NCBI GenBank assembly: GCA_900239685.1 | Contig: OENT01000218.1 | Coordinates: 92,158-156,157 of the forward strand | Reading direction: 5' to 3' | DNA from: Rotaria macrura | Lineage: Eukaryota > Rotifera > Eurotatoria > Philodinida > Philodinidae | DNA length: 64,000 nucleotides | Part shown: one piece after another, positions 53,162 through 64,000 of the stretch | Position numbering within the stretch: the stretch's first letter is position 1 | How the letters are laid out: the number at the start of each line of letters is the position of its first letter | Position numbers and translations under genes: made by a program | Notes under the pieces: generated by a model | Seen by the model: only the letters and a program-made list of their open reading frames with translations | Told to the model about the DNA's origin: nothing | The model's database searches: none

Positions 53162-54592
53162 CAACAACAACAACAAAAAACAAGCACCGGGCAAGTTCAA
53201 CTTAATTCTAGACAAACTTTTATAGTAGATCATACAAAAAGTCAAAACGTTTTTCTTCATCAATGTGTACCAAGTCGACGATTGTTAAAATTTTATCCGC
53301 ATAAACTCAAACATCCAAATCAACTATTTCGTGATAGTCCACCACCAGATAATATCGATGAAGATGGCATCTTTCTCATTGCAAATTTGTATTATCAATA
53401 TAAGCATTTCGAAGATGAAACTAAAAAATGGCAAGAATATGAAAATGTAGCTAGTCGTGAGGAAACACAACATTAACGAACGATTCGTTTCTTTGATAAC
53501 ATTGATGAGAAAGATAATAGTTCGACTAACAACAATGATGATATCACAGATACAACAATTCCAGATGTCCGCACAGGACCTGCTTCCCCAAGATGGTCAG
53601 TAAATAACACGTTCGACAGTGAAACAAAAGATGAAGACAAAGAGAAAGAAAATAAAAAAAGAAAACTAGGCGATACATCATTATCACCGCTTGGCTTGAA
53701 TGTTCGATCAAAGAAAGATACGAGTAATATACAAATAGATGACGATGAGCAGGAACTAGTCACCGAACACTATGAGCCCATGACACAATCAACACCGACT
53801 GGACACAATCACAATCAATCTCCAAATTCATCAATATATACTCAACGGGCAATTCGTCGACCATCGACAAACATAGAAATTGATTCTCCATCTGTAGTTT
53901 CAAAAGATACATATCTAGGAAAACTCCATTCATTTAACTTTTCTTTCATACCATTTGAATGTAAATGTATTCTTGGTAACAATTGTAATGCAGAATCCAT
54001 AAAGATGCATCGAATCTTTATAGAGAAAAAGACAGAACAAACAGAAACGAAATTAAACAATGAGATGAGTATAATAGCAATAGAAAAAGTACAAATACTC
54101 AAACAATATATCACCAACAACATCGATCCAATTGTAGATACTTTCAAAAAAACAAATCGAAAACGTCTTGATAATTTGATTCTGAATCAAATGAAAGAGA
54201 AAGCGATACGAGAAATAAAAAATAAATGTGAGAAAGATCAGATTGAAAAAGTAAAAGCATTAGAAGAACAATATGTAAGAATGTTGAATTTGCAATTTCA
54301 ACTGCGAGAATTAGAGAAACGAATGAATTTAAACATGCCACCTCCTTATTTGAATATCATGGATAAACTACAATTACGTAGTAAGGAATTAGAAAAAAAT
54401 GAGATTGAGCAATTCACTGAACCGTGGAACAATACTATTCGACATGCCAAGAAACATTTCACGTCTATTATGATAATTGCGAAAACAACCGAAATTGAAA
54501 AAATAGAGAAAAAATATCAAGAATCACTAGAAAGATTGCCAGAATATATTCGAGAGCCTTTCGACGTTCTTGCTCACACGATCAAGACATGA
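53162..54592 (+). pseudogene. ORF1 of the Athena-like element, one internal stop
   Basis: The frame is open from at least 53162 to TGA at 54590-54592 apart from one TAA at 53474-53476. No in-frame ATG lies upstream of the stop, so the true start is unknown (it may be spliced). The product is hydrophilic and lysine/glutamate-rich. An acidic low-complexity N-terminal half is followed by a small CKCILGNNC cysteine motif (about 53966) and long predicted coiled coil (54010-54540). This fits a nucleic-acid-binding or multimerising accessory protein. Its last four bases overlap the ATG of the reverse transcriptase frame (ATGA), suggesting reinitiation-coupled translation. Confidence 0.65.
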
Positions 54593-56520
54593 CACGATCA
54601 AACAACAGAAAAGAAGATTCATTTTTTAGAACAAAAAGCCTGCAGAATGAGAAAAACCTGACAAAATCAAAGACAAAGATAAAAATGCATCCACATTACA
54701 CCTCCCTTGCTTTTACACCTCAAGTTAACAATAAAGCATTGATATTGAGTGACGCAGAACATAGACTATTGAACTACGGTCCTAAATTCGTTCCGCAAAA
54801 TCCAAAGCAAGCCTTACAGAGATTAAGAAATGAAATCGACACCATGAAAGAAAAATTAGCGAGTGCGTGACGTCGAGAAACAAAAACAATAGGTCGAAAT
54901 CCAGAAATAGTCAATCGTTTTAGTGAGCGTATTGAAGAAGAAATGCGAACAACGATCTCAAAAGAAAAGATAATAGACTCGAAAATGTTGAAAATCTTAG
55001 GAAATTTGAAAAAAGCACAGAAAGAACAAAAAGTCATTTTCCGGCAGACAGATAAATCTAAAGTTTTCCACTTAGAAAAACCTGAAATATGTATAGAAAA
55101 ATCAATTCAGTACATGTCAAAAATGGATGCCTATAAGGAAATAGACCACGCACCTCTTGAAGAGATGATAAAAAACACAGAAGAACTTTTACTTGATTTA
55201 GTACGACGAAAACTATTGCCATCAAAATATTTAGAAAAATTAAGACCGTCACGAACAGATTCAGAACTTCCACATCTCTACTATAATCCCAAAGATCACA
55301 AAATCGGGGAACCACTACGTCCAATCGTAGCGGGAATCCAATCCTCAACTGCGAAAATTTCATCTTTCTTAGACCAAATATTAAGACCTATTTTCGATAG
55401 AGTAACACCATATAATTTGACTAATTCAATGGAGCTTTTGAATGATTTGAAAATATTCGAGACAAATGAGAAAACAAAATTATATACTTTTGATATAACT
55501 GATTTGTACACATCTATACCACAACACGAAGCAGTCATGGCCATTTTTGAAATGTTAGGACATCATAATATTCGAAAAGTGAACGGTGACATTCCGATCA
55601 ATACTATTCGTATCCTACTGACACATGTATTGACCAACTCCTACTTCACACTTCAACTACCCGGACAGTGAGCAAAATATTTTCAACAAACCAGAGGAGG
55701 AGCAATGGGATCGGCATGCACCCAAGTGCTAGCCGATGTCTATATAAAAAAATGGGAAAAATGCCTTGTTGAACAACAAGAAAAAGAAAAAGAACTATAT
55801 CGTAGATTTCGAGATGATGTTTTCTTGACAACTCAAAAATCAATTGAAGAAATGAACAATATACTCATTGATTTAGGAAAGAAAGACCCCAATATACAGA
55901 TAACATTTGAAACAGGTCAATAGATCGATTATCTAGATATTAGAATAAGTGTTGAGATACCTAGTTTTCGAACAAAAGTCTATCGAAAACTTGCAGCACA
56001 ACCATACATACTTCTGTTTCATTCCTCACATCCGTTACATATTTTTAAAAATATTACTTTCTCGGCTATACTAAGAGCAACTCGTATATGCTCACACGTT
56101 GAAGATTTAAAAGAAGAAATTCAGAAAATCCGAATCATCTTATTACTAAACAGATATCCACCAAAGTTTATAGATAGACATATAAATCGTTTTTATGAAA
56201 CTCTTACAGGAAAAAATGCACCAGAATTACTATTCAGCGATCAACACAGAACTTATCGTAACAAAGTTTTAGATGCACAATGGAATAAAATACAAAAGAG
56301 AAGTACTGATTTTAACAGAGATGTTCTAGTGCACTTTACATATACTCCATCATTGGCTCAATTTGGAGCAAAATTCCATCAAATATGGCACGAAATATTC
56401 GAAGGAACATCTATAGAAGATATTCCAGTAACATATGCACATCGTCTCACAGATAATTTGACTAAAGTTCTTGTGCACAAAAAACCATCAAAGAGTGTTA
56501 TAAGCCTTCTACCAAAGTAG
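54589..56520 (+). pseudogene. Penelope-like reverse transcriptase (ORF2), three in-frame stops
   Basis: A 643-codon frame from ATG 54589 to TAG 56518 stays in register throughout, broken only by TGA at 54868, TGA at 55669 and TAG at 55921. The RT motifs are in order: YYNPKDHKIGEPLRPIV with GIQSSTAKISSFLDQ (fingers, Penelope-type), TFDITDLYTSIP with the first catalytic Asp (about 55488), GGAMGSACTQVLADVYIKKW, FRDDVFLT carrying the Asp pair of the YxDD box (about 55810), and DYLDIRI. A conserved thumb/C-terminal region follows with no GIY-YIG domain. Absence of frameshifts suggests recent death, with at least one stop compatible with a CGA-to-TGA change. Confidence 0.85.
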
Positions 56521-57722
56521 AATAAAAAGTAAAAAATAGAGTAAGCATAAAAGGATAGCCGAAACAATGGAAACCAACGATACGATAAAAATACACAAAC
56601 ATCTTAAAGAAAAATCTCGTAATAGATGAATCAATGAATCAATAAAATCAAAAAGAATTTCAGAACTATTCTCACCTCACCTCATATTGCTAAGGATAGT
56701 AGAAATACGAATAACATGCCAGAACTAACACTATATATATATCACATTCGATACATGGACGCACACATTGGTGATGAAAAATCACCTCACAAAAAGAAAA
56801 AGAAACGAAAAAGAAAACGAAATTGAAAAAACCATTGGCATTGAAAAAGAGACGAAAAAGAAAAAGAAATAATTATTGTATACTAACTATCCGAAATATA
56901 CCAGTACCGGATTTATGAATATATACTTCAAAAAAGAAAAAACAAAAGCAAAAGCAAAAAACAATTGAAAAACAATTGACCGTTAAAAAGAAAAAACAAT
57001 TGAAATACAATTTAAAAATAAAAATAAAAAGCGAAAAGAGGATCGATAAAACAAGAAGATCTTGTATACAAAAACAAAAAGAAAATCTTACACATTAACT
57101 ATGAAAACTTCATATGAAAAATTCATCGCGAAAAATCATCCACCCTCGACCTGTTACATCAAAAACTATCCGATATACAACACATGTCAATCCTCTCATA
57201 TACATTGTACCTTTTTTAATATTACATCTGTCAATTCTCACCTTTTCTATTGTATTACTATTTGTCTATGTCCATGTCAACCCACTTGTAAAATTATCCC
57301 TTTCATTCTTGCTTGCTAATAATTACGTTGTTCTTTTATCAATAATTGTGTCTTTCTTAATATTTATACTGTTCTTCGACAATTTTTATACATTTCATTT
57401 CAATACTTGTGTCCCTCAATAGTTTGTACTCTTATCTACACTTCTCATTCTCATTATTATGTATCTAGCCTGACAAAGATTCATTCGAAACGCGTTGCTA
57501 AAATATTTTTTTCTTATTCAATAAACTACCTCTATATACATACCTATTCCACTAACTCAAGTGCTTCCAATCTCAATCAATTTCATTCGTTAATTCATTC
57601 AAGATCGTTTTTGATCAAAACAAAAACATTTCCTTTTTTTACTGACCTTCTTCCTTAAATCCTATCTATTTTTCTATACCCAAAATTTCGTCTCAATTTC
57701 TGATTTATCAAGACGAAAAGTC

Positions 57723-57768
57723 TATATATATATATATATATATATATATTTCTCTCTCTCTCTCTCTA
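57723..57768. repeat. (TA)n then (TC)n microsatellite
   Basis: Thirteen TA units followed by about nine TC units in the 3' region of the Athena-like element. Confidence 0.85.
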
Positions 57769-57845
57769 TTCGAACCCATTCAAAACAATTTCCAACATTT
57801 TCATACTTCAATAAAATAAATTAAACCACACTCCCTTTCGAAAAC

Positions 57846-59340
57846 AATCGATTTGAATCTATATAGCAACTGGGAAACAATATCTGTCACTCCACGTATC
57901 TGGCGATCTAAATAGTATACGCGCTGTTGATGAACAAAGTTATCAAATATAACATGCTCTAACAAGAAGCTATTGCAACTTCACAATCGTGCAAAAGCAC
58001 AATTTCTATTCTGTACTGGTTTCTTTTCATCACAAGAGAAATGAGAAAACACGCGTTAAAGGATGACTTTTGTAGTATAAAGAGTGTACTTTCCGATGGT
58101 ATATTGGAAGTTAAATTTACTCTTGGTTCTTGTAGCAGGATTTAACCTTGTCTGAAAGAGACTAGATAGGTTGGTCGCTCTTACTACCAGTCCCATTCCA
58201 CAACGATAAAAAAATAGTTTTTTGAATCATTACTTTTGTGCAAAATTTCTAAAGTGATAGTTTATGCAAAAGATTCGATTTCACGAAAAATTTCATGCTT
58301 AATACATGTTTCATTAAAGACTCAATAACGGATATAAAACGTTTTTGAGAATGCTCATATTGATAGAGTTTTTGATGGGCTACAGTTTCGTGTATGTTTT
58401 GTTCAAGTTTGATCATTGGAGCTCAAAATAATTTAGAAATACAATTTTTCAAGTTGCAAAACACGTTGCAAGAACTAGTTTAGAGATGTTTGTTTTTTAT
58501 TTTTCTTCTTTCTCAGATTCGTTCTATGAAAATATGTCTGGTACAAATTTTGTAGTTCAGACTTTGGTGTTTTCAACAAAAAAAAGTTTCAATTGTTTAG
58601 AAGTCGGCAATATGGTCTAAGAGAGCTTGACATTTATGTAAAGATGTTTGCATCGGATGTTACTTTACAATAGATTAGTGATCTAAAAAAATCATAATTC
58701 ATGAAGTTCAGAAAAGAATGTTGCGCTTTGGATACAAAATCTTGTAGTAGATTTCATTGAATTTATTCTCATGTTCTTTGGAAGGGACATTCAGTACACT
58801 CTAGACCTGAATGTGTATGATTGTCTAAAAAATTTACTTCTACTATTGTATAATCAACAAAATATTTATGATACTTTTTGGATTGCCTTTCTCAATTTTC
58901 AAATATCGTACTGTGAATTGATCTATTCATCATCTATACACAAATAAGAATATTTTCATGTAATAGGGATACATTATTTTAGAAACTATCAGTTAAATAA
59001 TAATCACAATACTATTAAGAGAATTGTTTTCAGAATTCAGATCTCATCTTTCGAACTACACTAATTTATACTGTATTATTTTAAAAATATTCTTAGAAAA
59101 ATATAATGAATTGAATACTTCTTAAATAAATCAAGAGGATATACGTTATCCATGATTGATATTATAGAATATTAATTTGGAATACAATAAGATCTGTGCT
59201 GTGAATCGCCCACCTATGAGTGTACATTAATTGTTCGAATTTCAACTAGATTTTATTATAAAAACTGAAAAATAACAAAGTTTTTCATTCAAATATGACG
59301 GCATGAATAAATTTTTGTTGTCACGTGAGTATGAATGGTA
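57846..59340. other. AT-rich intergenic, no supported gene
   Basis: No ORF over 60 codons and no clear repeat. Confidence 0.5.
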
Positions 59341-61689
59341 CTAGTACAATTCGTCGCACGACAATTCGTCGAGATCAATTCGTCCCACGATCAATTCGTC
59401 GAGATCAATTCGTCCCACGATCAATTCGTCGCAGAACAATTCGTTGCGATCAGTTCGTCGCATGTAAAGGAAAGAGAGAGAATTAATTGGATTAAGTAAT
59501 TTTTTTTTAGTTTGTTTTTCAATTATTCATATAAATGTATGTGTTACAGTAGAAATTAAAATTTTGTTAGGAAAAATAAAGTTATTTTTTTATTTACGAG
59601 TATATGAGAAATTCTAGCAAAAAAATACGGGGAGTCCCAGATAAAACTTACTCCTGTAGAATTTTTACAGCACAGTTACTATATTCAGAAAGTTCGAAAG
59701 GGCTAAATTTTATTTCGGACACTCCGTAAAATTGGAAATTTCAATTTTCCCTAAAGCAACTTTTAGTTCTTAAATTTTAATTTCTACTACAATGCAAACT
59801 TTTTTAAAAGATGAGAAGATCTGCATTATGGATAGTAGATGTTCTTTCAAGAAACGAATGGCTTAGTTACTAAAAATCATTTAGAGAATCTTTCTATCAC
59901 AATGCAAATAGTCTTTTATTAAATGAGCCTCAAATCATTTCTTTTAATCTTGTTAAAAATATTTTGAGGCAAAAGATTCAAGAAAATATGATGGCAAAAT
60001 GTACTCTTTCTTGATCTTATATGGTTCACTCAGTACTTAGTGGAACAATTTTCTGTCACTTAAAAAGTTGTTCTGGCATTCAACAAAACAGTTTTCAAAA
60101 TTCTCAACGGTTTTTTGATTTTCCAATGTTGCAAACATTAGAAGAATATTTGGATGAATGTTATGTTCTACTTTCATATTCCTACAATTAAGAGGCGTGA
60201 TGTTTTCGATTAAGTAGAACTTAACCTTTTATTTCGTATATATTCTAAGTACAAACAACAACGTATGATATTATATATATCATCGGAAAAGAGAGAGAAG
60301 AGAGCGAGGAACGCCAGACAATACATATAGTATAGATGTCCTGGCATGACAATTAAATTTTATAACTTTATTTTTCTGCGCACATAATTTTTTACAGATT
60401 GATGCATTAAACATTTAAAAAGGTCTATTATATGAAGAAATAAATTTGTAAAGATTTTAAAGAAAAAAAACCTTTTGAAATCCGAAATAATTTTTAAATT
60501 GCAGTTTAGTTCCAAAAAGATTATTTTATTTTTAAATGAATTTTATAGAGTTTTGTTTTGAGTTAAACTTTAAATTAGTCCCCTAGTGAAAGTACTCATC
60601 AAGCGAGTACGACTTGCCAGGATGAGTACTAACATTACTCGTTCGAGTACTCGAGAAGTTTTATGTGTAGTTGTAATTTTCGTGTGCTCCAGCGAGTACT
60701 CATGTAAGTTGTTTCTCTAAAACTTTACTCGCAGATTATAGCATGAGTACTCAAACTAGTACTTATTGTCGTTTTTGGAAGAAAATGAAACAAAACACTA
60801 ATGCACTACCATGTAAACAAATAAAATAAAGTTAAATTAAAAAGAAAAATGATGAAACTAAATGAAAAATAGAAAGAAAATATTTTGAGGACTCGTTTAT
60901 ATTATCTTTGATTTCTAACTGATGAGTCACTATTACCTCTTTCATGAATCACTATATTGAACGAACAGAATAACTATTTATTATTCTCAGCTATTCATTC
61001 ATGTGAGTGAGATTAAATATCTATGTAAATATGCAAACAATAATTCATTGAATTTTTATTTCTAAATTTTAGATAAAATGTAATTTTAGATTAGAAATAA
61101 TATTTTAGAGTTATAAAGGACACTAATGAAGCACGTGACATATAATAAGCTTTTATGCACATCACTTCAATTTCAACAGCCTCTAAGATACGCGTGTCAC
61201 AATAAAGGCACTAAATTTATGTTACGTTGATTTTTCAACATATTATTAAATCAATTGTAGCTATGAGTTTCGTGTGTTCGTGTCGTTTCTTTCTCGATGA
61301 TATAAATCTTTCCGTTTATCTTAATCGCATGTCATAATTTCGCGAAAAATTTGACTTTCACTTGTCTGTAATAATTTTATACTGTCTTTAATACATGTTT
61401 TTATAAGTGGTTTCTTTTTTTCTGAAAATCAAATGTCTATGGCGTGCTGTATTAAAAATAGATAAAAATGCAACGTAACATTTTAATGACTTAAAATTTC
61501 ATAGTGTACGATTGTGCATTATTAAGGGTTGTTAAATAAAATAGAAAGAATATAATAAAATAATGCTGCACTAAATATAGGTTTATGAGTATTGTGCGAA
61601 AAGCCATTAGAGTACTCAGAAACTGTACGATGAGTACTCGCAAAAAGCTCGATTTTACAAGACGAGTACTCGATAGTCGTACTCAGATA

Positions 61690-62136
61690 TAGGGGAGTCA
61701 TGTTACCATTACTTCCACTTCCACTTACCAAGGTAACGGTAAGTGTTTTTATGATTGAAAAATATTATATTTAACGGTGTTCAATAATTAGTTTACTCAA
61801 CAATTACTTCTTTCTGCATGATAATCTTTATCACTTACCGTTACCAGGTAAGTAGTAAGTGTTTATGACTTACCACTTACCTAGTAATAGTAAGTGCTTA
61901 CCACTTACCAAAATTTTGGTAAGCGTTGATATTAAGTTGCCAAAAGTTTTTCTGTGAACACTTACTATGTATTTGGTAAATGGTAAGTACTTACTATTAC
62001 CAAGTAAGTGGTAAGTATCCATGACTTACCACTTACCTGGTAATGGTAAGTGATAGTACTTACCACTTACCAGGTAAGTAGTAAGTGTTGTAACTTACAA
62101 CTTACCGGCAACAGTAATGGGAATATGACACCCCTA
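61690..62136. mobile_element. Nested element of TTACCACTTACC words
   Basis: Inverted ends TAGGGGAGTCATGTT and TAGGGGTGTCATATT. The interior is filled with degenerate GGTAAGTGGTAAG/CTTACCACTTACC words in both orientations. Confidence 0.65.
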
Positions 62137-62373
62137 CACTGTAAAAAAAAGGGCACATTAATATACCCTTTAAGGGTTTATGAAAATGCAACGTATAATA
62201 AACCCTTTTTCCGTTTATGAAAATTTTCATAAACGCTTTATCGTTCTTTAAACACGATAATAAACCCTCGAAGGGTTTATGAAAAATTTCATAAACGGAA
62301 AAAGGGTTTATTATACGTTGCATTTTCATAAACCCTTAAAGGATATATTGATGTGCCCTTTTTTTTTACAGTA
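62137..62373. mobile_element. Near-perfect palindromic MITE, TA target
   Basis: 237 bp with arms of about 100 bp. Ends CACTGTAAAAAAAAGGGCAC and, inverted, TACTGTAAAAAAAAAGGGCA, flanked by TA at 62135-62136 and 62374-62375. Word AAGGGTTTATGAAAA inside. The TA target and CACTGT-type end suggest a Tc1/mariner-mobilised MITE. Confidence 0.7.
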
Positions 62374-62997
62374 TACTCAGATACTCAGAAGCTAGCACGA
62401 GTACTACTGATGATTACTCATGGCATTTTCTAGCGTGAGTACTTTTTGAGTACTCGGTGGACGAGAACTTTCACTAGGATTACCATAAATATAAAATAAA
62501 TACAATGTAAATCGACAGCGCTATCCTTTTTTGAAAAACAAATAGTCCAAAAAGAGTCTCATTATTGTAAATGAAAGCATTTATTGAGGTTATTTAATTG
62601 AAAAACAAACTAAACAAAATTACTTAATCCAATTAATTCTCTCTCTTTCCTTTATATGCGACGAACTGATCGCAACGAATTGTTCTGCGACGAATTGATC
62701 GTGGGACGAATTGATCTCGACGAATTTTCGTGCGACGAATTGAACGGTCACCGAACATTTCATTTCAAGAAAAAGAGATATTCCATTTTCAGCTGACTAA
62801 GCATCAATATGTACTGTAGGTTTTGGCTCATCTAAATAAATCAATACAGTTTGTTAAGTAACTATTATTAAAAAGTTTATCTAGTTTCATTTTTACATTT
62901 TCTGAGTGTATGCTATTTAACGAATGCGTTCGCTCCTGGATAATTATAATGTGAAGCACTCAATGAAATACTTGTTTGAATAAAATTCCTTGCTAAT

Positions 62998-63300
62998 AGA
63001 CCCAAAAAAATAGTTTAAGAATAAGCGACCAAGTTTTTCTCGTTTGAAATCTATACGCAAACAATGATGAACATGCTTGAGCAATGGGTATGTTCAATAT
63101 TGGAAACGTATAGACAATAAATCGAACTTCTTTATGTGGTAGAATGGAATAAATTATTATAAATAAGATACTTGGCAATACAATCGATCGTAAGTTTGTA
63201 TTCATCATAAAACGTATTGGTAAAAGTATAAGTGTTGCACCAAGTGCTCGTGGTAAAACCGAATAAAAATACCATAGAAAAGGAAATGTCTGTGAAACTG
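62998..63300 (-). pseudogene. ALG12: ALG12-like mannosyltransferase exon fragment
   Basis: On the minus strand an exon follows a pyrimidine-rich acceptor (TTTTTCGTCAG, then TTTCACAG, near 63290). It encodes FPFLWYFYSVLPRALG, a transmembrane stretch, then YSILPHKEVRFIVYTFPILN and IAQACSSL, matching the conserved lumenal loop and membrane segments of ALG12, the ER alpha-1,6-mannosyltransferase that extends the dolichol-linked oligosaccharide. The frame ends at a TAG where the family continues for over 100 residues, and the expected upstream exon is not recognisable before the palindrome. It is therefore more likely a truncated copy than a complete gene, though exons outside the window cannot be excluded. 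Confidence 0.65.
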
Positions 63301-63689
63301 ACGAAAAAGAAAAGAAGTCAAGGAATAATATTTTCGACAACAAATAATTGCAAGAGAAGTTTGCGAAGAAAATTCTCGATACTCTTTCTTCATCAACATT
63401 TCTTATGGACATACAACTTTGATGTATGTACTAGGTGCATAAATAACGAATCTATCAATGTATACATCATTACAGAAGCTCTTTGATTAAAATTTGAAAT
63501 TCAGAACTGTTTCTGTTGTAACCATAAGAGCTTTTCAAAGAGTTCGTAGGTAGTAAGGTGCCGCTAATGCAAAGTTTTAGTGGAATCGTTTTTTTGATAA
63601 AATACACATATTCTGATTCTTCGTCTGACGCTGATTACGAATATCACCTTCTTTTTTCGATTAATCGAAGTCTTCATAGAGAAAAATGC

Positions 63690-64000
63690 AAAATACTGAG
63701 AGACACCAAAAAACCGAAAAAATGCTGCCTTGCAAAAAACCGATCGCATCACCAATGCACTGCACTTTTTTGCACTCGCCGATACGATATTCAGATTCCT
63801 TGCATGAAATTAGTTATAGCCATGTGGTTTAAAATTGTAGAAATCTTTCATGCAATTTTAAACCACATGGCTATAACTAATTTCATGCAAGGAATCTGAA
63901 TATCGTATCGGCGAGTGCAAAAAAGTGCAGTGCATTGGTGATGCGATCGGTTTTTTGCAAGGCAGCATTTTTTCGGTTTTTTGGTGTCTCTCAGTATTTT
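63690..64000. repeat. Long perfect palindrome, arms at least 148 bp, cut by window end
   Basis: 63690-63837 and 63853-64000 are inverted copies with no mismatch I could find, around a 15-base spacer centred at 63845. The right arm runs off the window, so true arm length is unknown. The frame 63558-63899 reads into the palindrome and is not a credible gene. Confidence 0.8.

Larger units (their letters stand above)
53140..57845 (+). mobile_element. Athena-like (Penelope-like, endonuclease-deficient) retroelement
   Basis: About 4.7 kb containing two coding frames, an unusually A-rich then pyrimidine-rich 3' region, and TA and CT microsatellites at 57723-57768. It ends near the AATAAAATAAATTAAACC at about 57811-57828. 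The reverse transcriptase is Penelope-type and no GIY-YIG endonuclease follows it; the frame stops about 100 codons after the thumb region. EN-deficient Penelope-like elements (Athena group) are telomere-associated in bdelloids. Both exact ends are estimates. Confidence 0.75.
60582..62478. mobile_element. Nested element of GAGTACTC words
   Basis: Inverted ends CCTAGTGAAAGTACTC and CCTAGTGAAAGTTCTC. Subterminal GAGTACT/AGTACTC words at 60590-60760, 61590-61685 and 62370-62460. No clear target duplication. Confidence 0.6.
59348..62742. mobile_element. Outer element with GACGAATTG-word TIRs (~150-175 bp)
   Basis: Left arm 59348-59524 and right arm 62595-62742 are inverted copies: arrays of GACGAATTG/CAATTCGTC words, then a shared AGAGAGAGAATTAATTGGAT block. 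The left arm has one extra pair of words. The interior includes three nested elements and no transposase. Confidence 0.65.

Noticed and set aside
60915..60960. CTGATGAGTC resembling a hammerhead ribozyme core, as carried by many Penelope-like elements
   Set aside because: No GAAA box or stem II partner follows at the right distance. Other CTGATGA sites (20514, 45385, 62406) fail likewise.
63558..63899. 113-codon plus-strand frame
   Set aside because: Runs through the palindrome centre, so its two ends are inverted copies of the same DNA.
1..64000. CRISPR arrays, rRNA genes, bacterial operons
   Set aside because: No regularly spaced identical repeats, no rRNA-like core and no Shine-Dalgarno-linked gene clusters were seen; intron and transposon content is eukaryotic.

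Overview
The window looks like a transposon-rich, gene-poor piece of a metazoan nuclear genome, most probably a bdelloid rotifer. Four things point there: an Athena-type Penelope-like retroelement (no GIY-YIG endonuclease) next to telomere-like (TGTGGG)n/(CCCACA)n DNA, a degenerate receptor of the divergent rhodopsin-like type common in bdelloids, a membrane-anchored METTL24/FkbM-like methyltransferase, and short GT-AG introns. The species cannot be named from sequence alone. Assembly defects are a 111-base N run (2149-2259) and single Ns at 813, 14853 and 47299.

Layout. 0-5.3 kb: a METTL24-like methyltransferase (+), a telomere-like hairpin, then a GPCR pseudogene (-) split between TM6 and TM7 by a dead Tc1-like transposon. 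5.3-13.5 kb: no convincing gene except an unrecognised broken reading frame (-, 11.5-12.2 kb); several foldback elements built of short repeated words. 13.5-21.0 kb: a candidate 7.5-kb composite element bounded by a perfect 9-bp direct repeat and word-array terminal inverted repeats, carrying a minisatellite palindrome split by a hAT-type MITE, a long-TIR element, a satellite array, a TTAA-flanked MITE and a GC-rich CCCAGG element. 22.0-34.5 kb: a small TIR element, then the dominant gene, an intronless 4011-codon ORF joining about 1950 residues of helical repeats to a SecA-type ATPase motor, a TPR-like stretch, a hydrophobic segment, a possible cysteine-peptidase-like block and a C-terminal HNH-like polymorphic-toxin-type nuclease domain. 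35.8-36.2 kb: two telomere-like G-rich/C-rich hairpins. 37.7-38.4 kb: an intact alpha/beta hydrolase (-). 41-52 kb: more foldback and TIR elements, including a Tc1/IS630-type element with a transposase remnant, and a small secreted Cys-rich protein gene (-). 53.1-57.8 kb: the Athena-like element, with two overlapping ORFs broken by only four in-frame stops. 59.3-62.7 kb: four nested TIR elements. 62.9-64.0 kb: an ALG12 exon fragment (-) and a long perfect palindrome cut by the window end.

No operon-like organisation exists; the host genes are unrelated. The striking common theme is the abundance of non-autonomous elements, each filled with degenerate copies of its own short self-complementary word. 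Several share CCCAG-type termini and 2-bp direct flanking repeats that are not always TA. The second highlight is the SecA-motor/toxin-tip giant protein, an architecture expected in bacterial conflict systems but here in an animal-type locus.
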